Below are positions 43,501 to 54,400 of a stretch of DNA of 64,000 bases, in pieces. The first letter of the stretch is position 1; each line of letters opens with the position of its first letter. The DNA comes from Simmondsia chinensis (Eukaryota > Streptophyta > Magnoliopsida > Caryophyllales > Simmondsiaceae), in assembly GCA_018398585.1 (NCBI GenBank), contig JAGTTD010000015.1, positions 1,927,001-1,991,000 on the forward strand, given 5' to 3'. A model generated the notes under the pieces. The model did no database searches and had not been told where the DNA came from. It worked only from the letters and a program-made list of their open reading frames with translations. The position numbers were made by a program, and so were the translations under genes.

Positions 43501-46500
43501 GTGACATTTGCTCGCTGCTTAGGTGTTGCTTTAGGAGATGGTTCTCCGGGTAAGGATGAATTAGAAGGCATTGTCGGGGCTGCTGCCGGAGTTGATGGAA
43601 GAACAGTTGTATTAAACGGGTTTCCTGTGCCTCTGCAGAATGAAAAGACAAAGTTACCAGATGACATGAGAAAGAAACGAACATGAAAAGGAATCTGTAG
43701 AGCAAAATGTAGCATGCACAAACATGAAGTAGGCCATATATATGCATATATTAAATCCAAATCCAAAATGGTAATGTCAGAGCCACCATTCAGTTTTCAC
43801 TGCATCCAATTAAGGCAGGAACCTCCAACTTTCATTTATTTATTTATTTTTCGGGAGTGAACTTGTTTCATATTCCTACCCAGTAGGGGCATAAATGAAT
43901 CAAATCAGCTAAGGAGCCCTCACAATTGGCTTGTTACTTAGCTCATACAGATTGGCCCATTTTGAGCTTCAGCAAAGCCTGAGCTTGATACATCTGGGAT
44001 CCGCGGCTTATGAGCCTAAATGAGTTATTCTCAAGCTAAACTATGAGCCTAAGATATGCGACTACAAGAGCCAATTTTGAGCCTATATGAAGTAATCTCA
44101 AGCCCCCAAACGGGCCTGACTAAAGCCTAAAAAACCCATCTTGATAAGAAACTCATGACTGGGTTTGTACTTAATCGAGCTGAGCCACGCTTGAGCTCAT
44201 AACAAGCCAATCTTGAGCTTATGATGAACTGAGTACAAGCTTAGGACAAGTTGAGTCGAGCTTAAAGTCTCTAGTGTAAAACGTGGGTGAATCAAGCTCA
44301 AGTCCTATACTCACTTACACATTCATCATGTAATGATCATGAAGTCGAGACCAAAGGATCCTAGTTTCATATCTACTCACTTCACCTCCAAGCAAGCTTA
44401 CATACCCAAAAAAATTGAGGAAACTACAAGGCAGTCAACTCCTAGAAAAAAGCCCTTAGGGCTTTTTAAAATCTCAACCTCCAAGGCCATTTATTGCAGA
44501 AACCACTTATTCAGTCCATAGAGATAGAGAAAAATGTGTTCATATGATAGTCAGTGAACCTCCATAAAAGAGACAGATTCCAGCAGCTGAGAGCATTACC
44601 TGAAATTCGGAATAATGAGCAGCTTTGGAGGTATTGGCCCGGAGAACTTGTTGTTCTCTATATCTCTGCACCACCGGAAAAGTGGTTAGGTATTTGGTTA
44701 TCGAGTATTCATCATGCAAGGCAGAAAACAGCCATGGACTTACAAGTTAATTAAGGGAAGGTCCTCCAAAACGTTTAGAGTTCCTGTCAAACCATTGTTT
44801 TGCAAGTGACTGCAAAGAGAAGAAGTAATTTAGTGCTAAGAATATAAACCAAGCTCAATCAAGCGAAAGGCTGAAGGATATAAACACTCACAGCGTTGTA
44901 AGGGAAGACAGATTTGACATAGACGGAGGCAATGGGCCACTTAGATTGTTCGCAGACATGTCCCTGCACCATGCATATCGGTTTATGAGTAAATACAAGA
45001 AATGTCCATGAGCATGCACACATGAAAGGATATGTAGCTAAGATATCATAACAACTTACAAGTTTATCAAACTCTTTAGTTGTTCAAAGGAATCTGGTAT
45101 TTCCCCAGTTAAATGGTTGTCATTTAGCGACCTAGGGAACAAAATGTATCAAAATAGATGTACTCTAAAACTAAAAAACTCCACCTTAAAAGCCATGAAT
45201 GACGAAAAAAATCTAAAAGCTTACATGTCGGTCAGCTGACTCAATGCGGACAGAGTTTCTGGAATACTTCCAGTCAATTTGTTAGAGGACAGGAAACTGA
45301 GACAAAATATTAAGACATGAGTTTAGCTACGAAGCATCTAAAATAGCCAGCATTATAACATAACAAAATGGCCAATTTTCACATACAGTGTCCTCAGTGT
45401 TGGAGGTAGATTGCCTGGAATGGTCCCTCCGATATGGTTGCCACTTAGATCTCTGCATAATATAACAAAAATCGCATTATTGATCTTCCTGAAACTATAT
45501 GTATAAGCTTCATACTAATATACTGAATAATTGACATAACCTAGATTAGTCAAATGGATAGCTAGAACTTACATAGATATAATGGAAGTGAAAGAGTCCA
45601 GACTTGTTCCCAATTCCCCTGCCAAGTTAGCACCGTTAAGTGATCTGTCCAACCAAAGAGCTCGTCATTAGAATATTTTACATTGGAAGCAATAAAACGA
45701 TCCAAAAGCTTAAATTGTTACGTCAAGGCTCAATAACAAGCCCATCATGCAAATGCCAGTTGATTTTGAAACGTGGAAAAATGCACAAACTTACTTTGTA
45801 CTTTTTGCTAATGTTAAGAGTGGCCAAGGAGACAACTATTTGAAAAGCTTAAGTTGTTAGGCAAATACCTGCGAAATATTTTACACTCTAACACTGAGAG
45901 AGAAAATCAACTTACATTCCAGTGATATTTGAGTTGACGCACATAACACCTTGCCAAGCCTCGAGGCATGGGTCCCCTCCAAGAGGAACCCAACCCGGAA
46001 GAGATGGGGATCCCAGAGCAGCATGTAAGGTATTTATTGCAAAAACTGTTGATCCAGGAGAAAAGTTGAATATAAATTACCTTAATCTGATGTAACAGAC
46101 ACTTGAAAGTAATTCTACAAATTGCCAAGGAAGAAACCCTCTCGAAAGCTTAAACTATATGAAGCATTTAATGCAAAAACTGTTGATCCAGGAGAGAAGT
46201 TGAATATAAATTACCTTCATCACATTTAACACACACTTGAAAGTAATTCTACAAATTTCCAAGGAACAAACTCCCTCAAAAGTTTAAATTGATAGGTAAA
46301 AAGTCCCATAATGGTTTTGTACTCTCACAATGCCTTGTTCATGCGAATGGCAGTTAGGCTTGAAGCATGAAGTGTGCACAGGTCCAACCCTTACTTTGTG
46401 CAAAAGTTAAATTAATATTGAAAATTGAGGTTAATTAGGATTCAAACTCGTACTCTCTCAGTCAACAAAATTTTGATGTGTGAAAGTCCAAGAATGGATC

Positions 46501-46730
46501 TATACTCCCACACAATTCATGAAGAAAAGAAGCAAACTGAGCAAAATTCCAACCAATTAATGGAAATTAATTAAGAAAATTCAAGGAAACAATGAAGCTA
46601 AGCATGAACTGTAAAACTCAAGAGTTTTACCATCACGGGGGTCAGTGAACCCGCCACAAAAAGACGCCGTCAAGACCGCAATCAACCCAATTACCAAATG
46701 CCACTGAAAATCCAAATTCAATTTCACCAT
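37533..46730 (-). CDS. SRF: STRUBBELIG-receptor-family LRR receptor-like kinase (LRR-V subfamily, SRF type)
   Basis: Sixteen exons with consistent phases: 46730-46631, 46045-45916, 45644-45573, 45452-45387, 45296-45225, 45131-45060, 44963-44892, 44809-44744, 44665-44600, 43632-43250, 42878-42508, 41807-41536, 40818-40680, 39957-39836, 39023-38864 and 37607-37533, giving 745 aa, close to SRF6/SRF7-type length. Order: signal peptide (about 1-28), N-cap with [10 protein letters not shown], six to seven LRRs encoded mostly by 66-72 bp exons, Ser/Pro-rich stalk, transmembrane helix (about 304-326), juxtamembrane region, kinase domain from about 465. The Gly loop GEGTLGSV (474-481) and the Lys of VAVKK (495) are present. 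The catalytic loop reads HKNFKSAN (593-600), with Asn in place of Asp, and DFG is DCG (613-615). This is usual for SRF/SUB proteins, which are thought to signal with little or no phosphotransfer. Intron 15 has a GC donor. Introns carry many TE insertions. Which SRF paralogue it is stays open. Confidence 0.95.
38447..38640. repeat. GAGCTCG-type MULE-like fragment in intron 15 of the SRF gene
   Basis: It begins TAGGGGTGCAAAAGAGTCGA, followed by GAACTCGAGCTCTATAGGA and GACTAGACTCTTAG motifs. The related end is at 43881. Confidence 0.5.
39228..39817 (-). mobile_element. TRIM copy in SRF intron 14, with a solo LTR inserted in its end
   Basis: Internal sequence with GCTTAAAGTGTGGATAATGC, TTCGAACTCGTGACCTCTCA and the primer-site inverse GGCTCTGATACCA, then LTR TGTCAAAAAACCAACTATTA to TTATATTCTAAC. 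The last bases are displaced by the solo LTR at 39523. Confidence 0.75.
39523..39806. mobile_element. Solo LTR (284 bp) with TSD CTAAC
   Basis: Ends TGATGCAGCACGAAAG and TTCTGCTACATCA form short inverted repeats (TGATG/CATCA). The TSD CTAAC lies at 39518-39522 and 39807-39811. A TATA-like TATAAATAGAGC is at about 39719. It ends 30 bp from the 5' splice site of SRF intron 14. Confidence 0.85.
40075..40330. repeat. LTR-retrotransposon-like fragment in SRF intron 13
   Basis: GATTTATGTGGTTCAGCCAA, CCTACGTTCAAGGAG and TTGCATAGGCTGGGCGC resemble parts of plant copia-type LTRs. Ends are not resolved. Confidence 0.35.
41103..41385. repeat. Tandem duplication of about 145 bp in SRF intron 12
   Basis: Two copies of a unit with GAGGCTCACAAGCTTAGATA, TATAAATTATGAAGCCAAAT and TGTGCCCAACAAGC lie side by side, about 95 percent alike. 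They are part of a GAGCTCG-type repeat that reaches to within about 12 bp of the exon-12 donor (41535). Confidence 0.85.
42235..42345 (+). repeat. tRNA-like SINE fragment in SRF intron 11
   Basis: It has an A-box-like CAGCTATTGGTAAAACAC and a B-box-like AGGTTCAAATCCCC, then an A-rich end. No TSD was resolved. Confidence 0.45.
42970..43200 (-). mobile_element. Degenerate TRIM copy in SRF intron 10
   Basis: ATGCAAATGTCCATTCCGCT, CATAGACTCACTTCTTACCT and GGCATGGTATCATGTTAATG match the internal region, the primer-site flank and the LTR of the TRIM family. Confidence 0.6.
43881..44323. repeat. GAGCTCG-type MULE-like element in SRF intron 9
   Basis: It starts TAGGGGCATAAATGAATCAA and ends CTCACTTACAC. 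Arms repeat GAGCTTGA, GAGCCTAAATGAG and AGCTTATGATGAAC. Confidence 0.5.
45683..45895 (-). mobile_element. Degenerate TRIM copy in SRF intron 2
   Basis: LTR-like GATCCAAAAGCTTAAATTGT and AACTATTTGAAAAGCTTAAG...TACACTCTAACA flank internal AAATGCCAGTTGATTTTGAA. Confidence 0.6.
46030..46300. repeat. Tandem duplication spanning the intron 1/exon 2 acceptor of the SRF gene
   Basis: Two copies of about 130 bp share CAAAAACTGTTGATCCAGGA, AGTTGAATATAAATTACCTT and ACTTGAAAGTAATTCTACAA. The first copy (46030-46160) contains the start of exon 2 and its acceptor; the second (46161-46300) is intronic and contains a duplicated acceptor. Confidence 0.85.
46265..46520 (-). mobile_element. TRIM copy in SRF intron 1
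   Basis: LTR-like AAGGAACAAACTCCCTCAAA to TTGTACTCTCACA, then internal GCGAATGGCAGTTAGGCTTG and TAGGATTCAAACTCGTACTC. Confidence 0.65.
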
Positions 46731-46897
46731 CTCTGAGCTCAAATTTCAAGTCACTCAAAATGCTGCACTTCCTCTATCTCCTTTGCTTATGAACTTTCCC
46801 AGTACAAACCTGCAATGAAGTACCTAAAAGAACTTCAAACCCATTTCAAATAACACAAAAAGGACTTCAACTAGACCGTCAAAAGCAATCCTCAGCA

Positions 46898-46898
<1 letters not shown>

Positions 46899-46936
<38 letters not shown>
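46899..46936. repeat. (TC)n microsatellite upstream of the SRF start
   Basis: A CT dinucleotide run lies about 170 bp upstream of the SRF start codon. On the coding strand it is (GA)n. Confidence 0.9.
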
Positions 46937-47082
46937 ATCTGCTTCATGAACAGTCAAATTAAAGCAGACCCACTAAGAAAAGTCACCAAAACTATCAATC
47001 AGAACACAAAAAGTGTCCAAAATAAACCATCACACAAAGATTTACGTACTTCAACTAATTTTTATTCCCACATACTCTAATC

Positions 47083-47423
47083 CTTAGTTTGGCTTAGTTT
47101 TAGTAAAGTGTACAACTAAGCAAAACTGTATACATCTAAGAATTAGGTGTGTTCGGTTAATAAAGAACAAAACCGGGAAAAAGCAAAACTAAACAAAACA
47201 GAGTAAAACTCTAATTATTTTACCTTTTCCAAATTTTTTCTTAAAATAGGAAAAAAAGTAAGCAAAACTTAGCAAACATGTGGACAACTATGAAAATTAG
47301 GAAAAACTAATCAGTAACCAAATAAGTGAAAACTAGTAGTTTTCCCTGATTTTCTTTTTCATTATTTTCCTAGTTTTGCTCAGTTTTTTTACTCGCTAAA
47401 TTTTAAACCAAACTGAGCATTAA
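47083..47423. repeat. MITE upstream of the SRF gene
   Basis: Left CTTAGTTTGGCTTAGTTTTA and right AAACCAAACTGAGCATTA form imperfect inverted repeats. The core has repeated AAAACTAAGC-like motifs in both directions. Non-coding. Confidence 0.6.
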
Positions 47424-48433
47424 GTACATTCAAAAATCACAAACAAAACTAGTTCATAAAATTAGAAATTCAGAGATAACTCAAAAGAAAGAAGCTCAAA
47501 AGGGGCAATTGTATGAATGTGGACCTTCAAAAGAGCACAAACCTCCAAGCTCAGCTAAACAAACAGCCCCTACGAAGAATCTGAGAGTCTAGAGAGAGAG
47601 AAAATGGAATCTCAAAACCCTAACTTTTCAACAGAGGGGGATGACAAAAGTTGATGGGATTCTGCATCTGAGACAAAAACTAGTTTGTACTCTCCCTCTC
47701 TCTGCAGCACTCTGGTACAATAAAGTGTAAACCAACCAAACATTCAATAAACTATGCGGGTTTGAAATGGATTACGGTTCGTTCGCGTTAGTTACTGGTC
47801 TAGTTGAGCCAAGTTTAAATAGACCCAATGAGCTTAACGAGCCGAATTTCAACACAAGATGCTTCGCTCGTTAACGTTTACAAATACTTTGACAAGGACT
47901 TGTCAAGAGCTCGATAAAAACTCCTTAAAGAAGGGATTATAAATCTGAGAGAAAAGCTAGTTTGTAATTTCCACTCTCTCTCTCTCTTGTGCTTATCTGG
48001 GTGTACAAAAGGCTATGAGATTAATGTAAATGAGCTACAGAAGCTTATGGGATTTGATTTTAATAATTAAATAATAAATGCAAAAGGCCGTTGGAGTTAA
48101 ATTTTTTTATTAAAATTTAAATTTAGAGGTACTTGTGGAAGAAGAAAATGAATCTTTATGTGCTTAAATTAAAATCAAGGGGAGGCCCACCATGTTACTC
48201 AAGGCCCCGCTCAAAAAGAAAGCTATGTACAATGAGTATATGGATAATGCTCGGGCAAGTATTCGGTTTGTTCCAATAGTTAGAACGATAATTGGTCAAA
48301 TTTGAAATATAGGTTTGAATCTAGTATCTCCTATCTTAGGGATTCCAAATATATAAAAAAACATGAACAATGTTCGAAAAAGGCTTGAGGTAGATAATTG
48401 GTAATGGTAAGTTAGTTTACTTTTAATTTGATA

Positions 48434-49003
48434 ACTGGGTCTGAATTGGGGATGCCAACGGGCTGAGTATGGGGTTGCCTCCTCCATATTTGTATCTACC
48501 ATGTAAATTCAAACCTGCCGCTGCCTATGGGAATAAGTAGATACCTACATATACTCACATCATCACGTGCAAACCTAAATCAATATCCATCCCATTACGT
48601 ACGGTTATCCAACGGGGTTTTGGTAGCTGATTGAATGAGGTACCAAATGATTATCCATACTTGTCCATGTTAATTACTAAAAATAACTTTTAGAATTTAA
48701 TTAATATTTTGTTATAATATTTAACATGAAATTAAGTAATTAAATCGAATGCATATTTATCTATTTATAAATTAATAAAAATAAAAATTAGGTTAGACGT
48801 GGGATGAGTATAGTGGGGTATGGGGTGGGGCGAGGCGAGTATGGAGCAAGATCGGGCCTGTACAACATTATACCCATACCTGCCCCATACCTAGTTGCGG
48901 TATTGTCATGTATACCCAACCCATCGCCTCACTTGTACCCATACCAGCCCCAAGCAGTGGGTTAATTGCAAGTAACGGGTTTACATGTTCCGTGGTCATC
49001 CCA
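48434..49003. repeat. MULE-like element of the GGGATGACAACGG type
   Basis: Left GGGGATGCCAACGGGCTGAG and right ACATGTTCCGTGGTCATCCC are imperfect inverted repeats. The arms are rich in TACCCATACC/GGTATGGGG motifs. No ORF and no clear TSD. Confidence 0.55.
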
Positions 49004-49159
49004 AGACTTTATAGATAATCTTGCTTGAAGGATAATTGGCGGGGAGGGTTTAAGGATCCCTCGATAAGGGTGACGATTCCATCATGAACAGGGAGTGGGG
49101 TAAGGAAGCCCTTTTTTGTCCCTCGCCTAAGGGGCTTCTGCGATTCTATTCAGGGGATT

Positions 49160-50107
49160 CGTATCCCGCATGATGAGATGGATGACAATTACCGTTGGGG
49201 CTTTATATCGTCGTGGGAGTTCAGTGTTAAGTCGGCATCTTGGTTGGCCCATAATTTGTAGTAGAGAACGAGAAATAACTATAGATAAAATGGATCTGGC
49301 ATTGGGATAATCATCCGTATATTAGGATTTTGTGGTAGATTATTCATAACGGGCTCCTAACCATGGATAGCAAGAGGAGCTTGTGGAATCCCTACCGCTT
49401 GCTCTTGGTGTAGTTGGCACTTGGAATCGATGTACCTTCTCTTCCTCAACTTCTTAGAGTCAAAGCGCACTTGGGATGCTATGGTGATTAGCAGGCGGCT
49501 CTGAGAAGCTCTAAGGCATGATGATTTTCTCAATGAGTTAGTTCGAAGATAAGCATAAAAGGGACAAGAACACTCATAAACACGTGGACGTTTATAGCGT
49601 TGGCATGACCATTATGGAAGGATGGAAACGAGATCGTGTTTAGAGGTAAGAGTATAAATCCGATTGGACTATTAGAAAATGGCTGGATGGTGAAGACATT
49701 GATAATGGTGGTAAGCAGACTTCAAGAAAAAAGAAACGAGATTGGATTGGATTAGATGACACTTCCTAGATTTCAGAAGCATAAATATAAACTTTGACGA
49801 ACCAAAAAATGACACATCTACAACGGTGGGATATATCATTAGAGGCAAGGCATGAAGGTTCATCCCTGGAGGATCTAGTCGGGTATGTAATACATCTATT
49901 TTGGTTGCTGAGGCTATGGCAGTTAGAGATGACATTCTGAGAGTAGTTTGCTTGGGATTCAAAACTATTCAGGTGGAAGGTGACAACGAGATTGTGATTA
50001 ATGTTTTTAATAGGAAGGTATTAGATCTAGAAAATCGTTCATTGCATCTTGATGATGAAAGGTGCAGGAAGAAATATAACTTCAAGCAGTATGTTTTAGA
50101 GAATTGA
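49160..50107 (+). pseudogene. LINE relic: zf-RVT region and RNase H-like C-terminus
   Basis: Translated pieces read GFISSWEFSVKSASWLAHN and LFITGS (zf-RVT side). At 49901-50104 they read VAEAMAVRDDILRVVCLGFK and TIQVEGDNEIVINVFNRK, the RNase H-like (RVT_3) domain of plant LINEs. Several stops and frameshifts lie between. From 50110 to 51260 nothing recognisable was seen. Confidence 0.65.
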
Positions 50108-51383
50108 ATATGATTTTTAATTAGGCAACGAAGTATGAGGTCATTACACGTAATTCCAATAATACAAGCAATATACACCAAGATACTTGAGTTTTTCTAA
50201 AAATGACTGACGTGATACGTATGACAATGCATGAGTGACTTCAGCTGAAATTTAGTAAATAGTTATGTCTGCTCCAAAACCTTACCAAAAATGCTGAAGA
50301 TATATAAACACGTGTACGTGTATATATATATTTTGTATATGCGAAATCATATATAAGTTGACATTTTGAACAAAATACGCTGTAAATCAACAAAAATTTA
50401 AAAAATTATAATCTTAATATATCTTATTGTATATATTAAAATGTAAAAACAGTGAAATCCACAGATAAAAGTAACAAGGTGAAGTGTCATTGTCAATAAG
50501 GCAAAAGGCAACTGTGTCTGGCTTTTATTCACGCAATCTACGTAGTGATTGATCGCTACAAAAACATGCATCCACCACCCTCATAATGCAAATAACACCA
50601 CCCAAAAAAATAAAGCTAATTAAAAAATATTATTGAGTTATAAAAATATAATATTAAATTAATTACCTTTTAAATGAAGATTATTTTTGTCATATATATT
50701 AGATTTATACTTTAGTGTATTTTCATATATTTATATATGAAAACCCTGTTAAATAATAATATAACCTGCTTTTTTTGGTGTAGAGAGAGACAGAAAAATT
50801 ATGTCTCATAATGTACAATTTATGAAAAACTTTTCAGATTTGAAAGTGTCCCAAACCCTAGCCACCAAACACTAGCTGTCGTTGTTACACTTACTGCTGT
50901 CTGTCATCACGACCTCCCCCCTTCATTGCCACAGTTGGTCACCACGGCCCTCATCCTTTCGACACCCTTCTCATTGCAGCCCATTGTTCGTCGCCACTAT
51001 TCAAAAGGGTTTGCCCTAGTGTTCGTCGATACCCTCCCAACACCTTCGTCGCCACTATTTGTCACAGGTCGTCTCCTCCACCGGATTCGGCATTTGTCCT
51101 AATGTTCAAAAGATTATGTTGCGCTCATAAGTATGTTTTACATGTTAATAGTTACTCTTAAACTAAACAGAATAAAAAGAAAACTTTTTTAGGAGTAATG
51201 ATTACCCAATAAAATTTGTATTGAAAATTGTTATCCCAAAATTTTACCCCAACTTGATTGGGCTTTTAGCCTGTACATACAATCAGGCCCATCTTCTGGG
51301 CCCAGTCATATGGTTGGGCTTGGCCCAGCCCACACCCCTTATTACCTCTTAACAACTGAAAAACCAAAAAAAATAAAAAACCG

Positions 51384-51385
51384 GT

Positions 51386-51425
<40 letters not shown>
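51384..51425 (+). repeat. (GA)n microsatellite in the lipoyl synthase 5' leader
   Basis: A GA run directly precedes the start codon and keeps an in-frame upstream ATG at 51384 that would add 14 mostly Arg/Glu residues. I chose ATG 51426 because the Arg/Glu run is a microsatellite product and unlike a mitochondrial presequence. Confidence 0.85.
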
Positions 51426-51426
<1 letters not shown>

Positions 51427-54400
51427 TGCATCCACGGCTGACGCCCCTTATCCGCCGGCTGAACCGCCACTCCGCCGGAGGTTTCTCTCTCATCCCCCTC
51501 TGTCTCCACCAGAAATCCACCGCTATCTCCTCCTTCTCCACTCTCTCTCCTCCCCATCCCCAATCACATACCTTAGAAACCCTCCGTCGTCGCCTCGCCA
51601 CCGAATCCCCGACCCTAGCAGACTTCATCCGATCTCCAAACGACGACGTTTCGTACTCCGTTGAGGTCGGAACGAAGAAGAAGCCGCTCCCAAAGCCGAA
51701 ATGGATGAAGGAATCGATTCCTGGAGGAGAGAAATACACGAGAATTAAGAAGAAATTGAGGGAGCTGAACTTGCATACTGTTTGTGAGGAGGCTAAGTGC
51801 CCTAATTTGGGAGAGTGTTGGTCCGGTGGTGAGACGGGCACCGCCACGGCGACGATCATGATCTTGGGTGATACTTGTACTCGTGGTTGTAGGTAAAATG
51901 AGCTTGTGAATTACATTATCGTACTTGCGATGATTATAGGTTGTTGAAAGATTGTGTTGATTTGGAGAATTGCTGGGATAGATAGGTTAATTTTTTGTGT
52001 AATTGTGATTGCTAATGGCGGAGAAACTGAAATTTTATACTTGATTGATGTTGTCAAGAACTAATTATCCCAAAGACTTAGGCGTTGTTGGGTTACTTGG
52101 AAGTAAATTTAGGAAATCAATATTCATGTAAAGTGGGCATTTGACCTCTTCTTTGGTTACTAGGAAATAGGCAGAACATTGGATATGGAAATTCCTTAAT
52201 AATTTCCAAAACATAAGAATTAACTCAGCTAGCCCCTGGGTAAGTTCTACTTCCTTTTTTTTTTTAATTAGTTCCCCCCCAAGAAGTTCTATTTCCAATT
52301 ATGGCAACCGGACACTCTATACCTACTTACTTGGAAGTTGACTCAGGACTTGATTTTACACTCTAACATGCTGTGCGTGGAAAATGTACAGGCCCACCTC
52401 ATACTTCATATTGAAATTGTATTAATATTGAGAGTGATAGTTGTTGGGATATGAACTCATGACCTCTTGGTCATTTAGGCTCTGATATCATGTCTTTGAA
52501 CAACTATTTCAAAAATTTAAGTTGATGGGTAAGATTCAAGAATTGTTTTATACTCTTAATGGTTCTAGTAGGTACATGTGTATTCTTGGAATATAAACCA
52601 ACGTCTGCATGTTTGGCGCAGTTATAACTCTAGTGAAAAAAAATTCAAACTTTCTTAAGAGAGTGGTAGACAATACTGTGGATGTGCATTTAGTCCTAAG
52701 TTTGATATCAAAGAGATGTAACCCACTTAGAGTAGGGAAGGAACATATCTTGATTGATTTTAGGGTGCTCAGTTAACTCAAATAAATTGCGACTGCAGTT
52801 ACCAATAACAAGAATAAACCCAGTGCCTCATACGACTGCAGTTACCAAAAAAGAAAATTAAATCATGAACGCATAGTATATATAAAATATAATTTGATAT
52901 GAACCTTGAGAGTTCAATATAACTGCATATTAAGACATTTCATCGACCTTCATGTAATTCAAAACCAGAAAGCAAATACTTGCCTTGGTGTATACTTGTT
53001 TTGTGGGTATGTTAAATCCAAGTACTGCCTTCTCTATCTAACAAATAGCTTATGTCTCAGATTTAGTTCTTTAGCCTCTCTAGTGTTGGATATCTTGTAC
53101 TCCACCATAAGCAAGTGTGCTTTTTCATCGTTAATAGTTTGATTGACTGTGTGATTTTAAATAATAATTTTATGTACACAAATTCTGGGGTGGGCGCATG
53201 TGTTTTGGGATAACTCATTAGGTAAAGCGAAGGTGGCAAATATATAGCTATCAGGATGCAACCGACAGAAGTACAGGCAGCTGGCCTGTGTTTTTCTGCG
53301 TTTGCGGTGCTTTGTCCAAGTAAATTGGTCATTACTTTGCACTATCTAGGTCTCAATCGTTTCATGTTTTCTTTATTTATGAATTTGTCAAATCTTTATT
53401 TCTGTGGTTACCAGGTTCTGCAATGTCAAGACGTCTAGAACTCCTCCCCCACCAGATCCAGATGAACCAAGGAAAGTTGCTGAAGCTATTGCATCCTGGG
53501 GTCTGGATTATGTAGTTATCACAAGTGTTGACCGGGATGATTTGCCTGATCAGGGAAGTGGTCATTTTGCTGAGACCGTGCAAACATTGAAGGCTTTGAA
53601 GCCAAGTATGCTGATAGAAGCCCTAGGTACACATTCCTCACATCTATACCTGATGTTTCACTCTACATTCAATTTTTTGAGAAATCAGCATCCTTTCTGC
53701 GAAAAACACCTAGGTGGGGTGCCAAGCAAGTCGGTTTGTTCCACCTGCATTTTTCTCATGTAAGGCATTGATATCAGAGGTAGATTTGGCTTCTGGAATG
53801 TTATTTGCGGTGTTATACAATATTTCGCATGCTTCGATAACTACAGTTGGATTTGTGGAACGAAATGAGGCATCCATCTATCCACTAGCTGCTGACTTAG
53901 ACGGATTTTATGGGTAGCTTGGGTGGTCAGCCGTGCTTAGGTTTGAGAAGAGAACCACCGAAAATAACCTGGAATTCTTCAGATTGCTTTCTCTCTCTTC
54001 GTGGACTCAGACAGGGAACACTACAATTATTTATGTGCTTAACCTCATGTCTGTGGAAGTAGACTATAAGACATTAAGAAAGAATAGGTCACTTATAGAA
54101 GTTGGCTTTTTGCTGAAATGGCCTGATACCATCTTTCCCGTCCATACGGTCTGTTTGGAACTACCATTTTAGTTGTCAATGTCCTCCTATTCCTATAGCT
54201 TCTGACTGATCATCTGCAATTTGTATGGTGAAATGTGTTGGTTTTTGACCAATTCCACAGTCTTAGAGAAATTATCTTTTTGAAATTCTTAGGCACTTGA
54301 ACCTGACACCTTGCAAACAGATTTGGATTCAGCCATTGGGTGCTGAAAGTTCTAGGTGGTGCATGCAACTCAGGGATCAATATTATTGTAGTTACATTGG

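Noticed and set aside
43327..43686. 119-aa plus-strand ORF
   Set aside because: Antisense shadow of SRF exon 10 (stalk and transmembrane segment).
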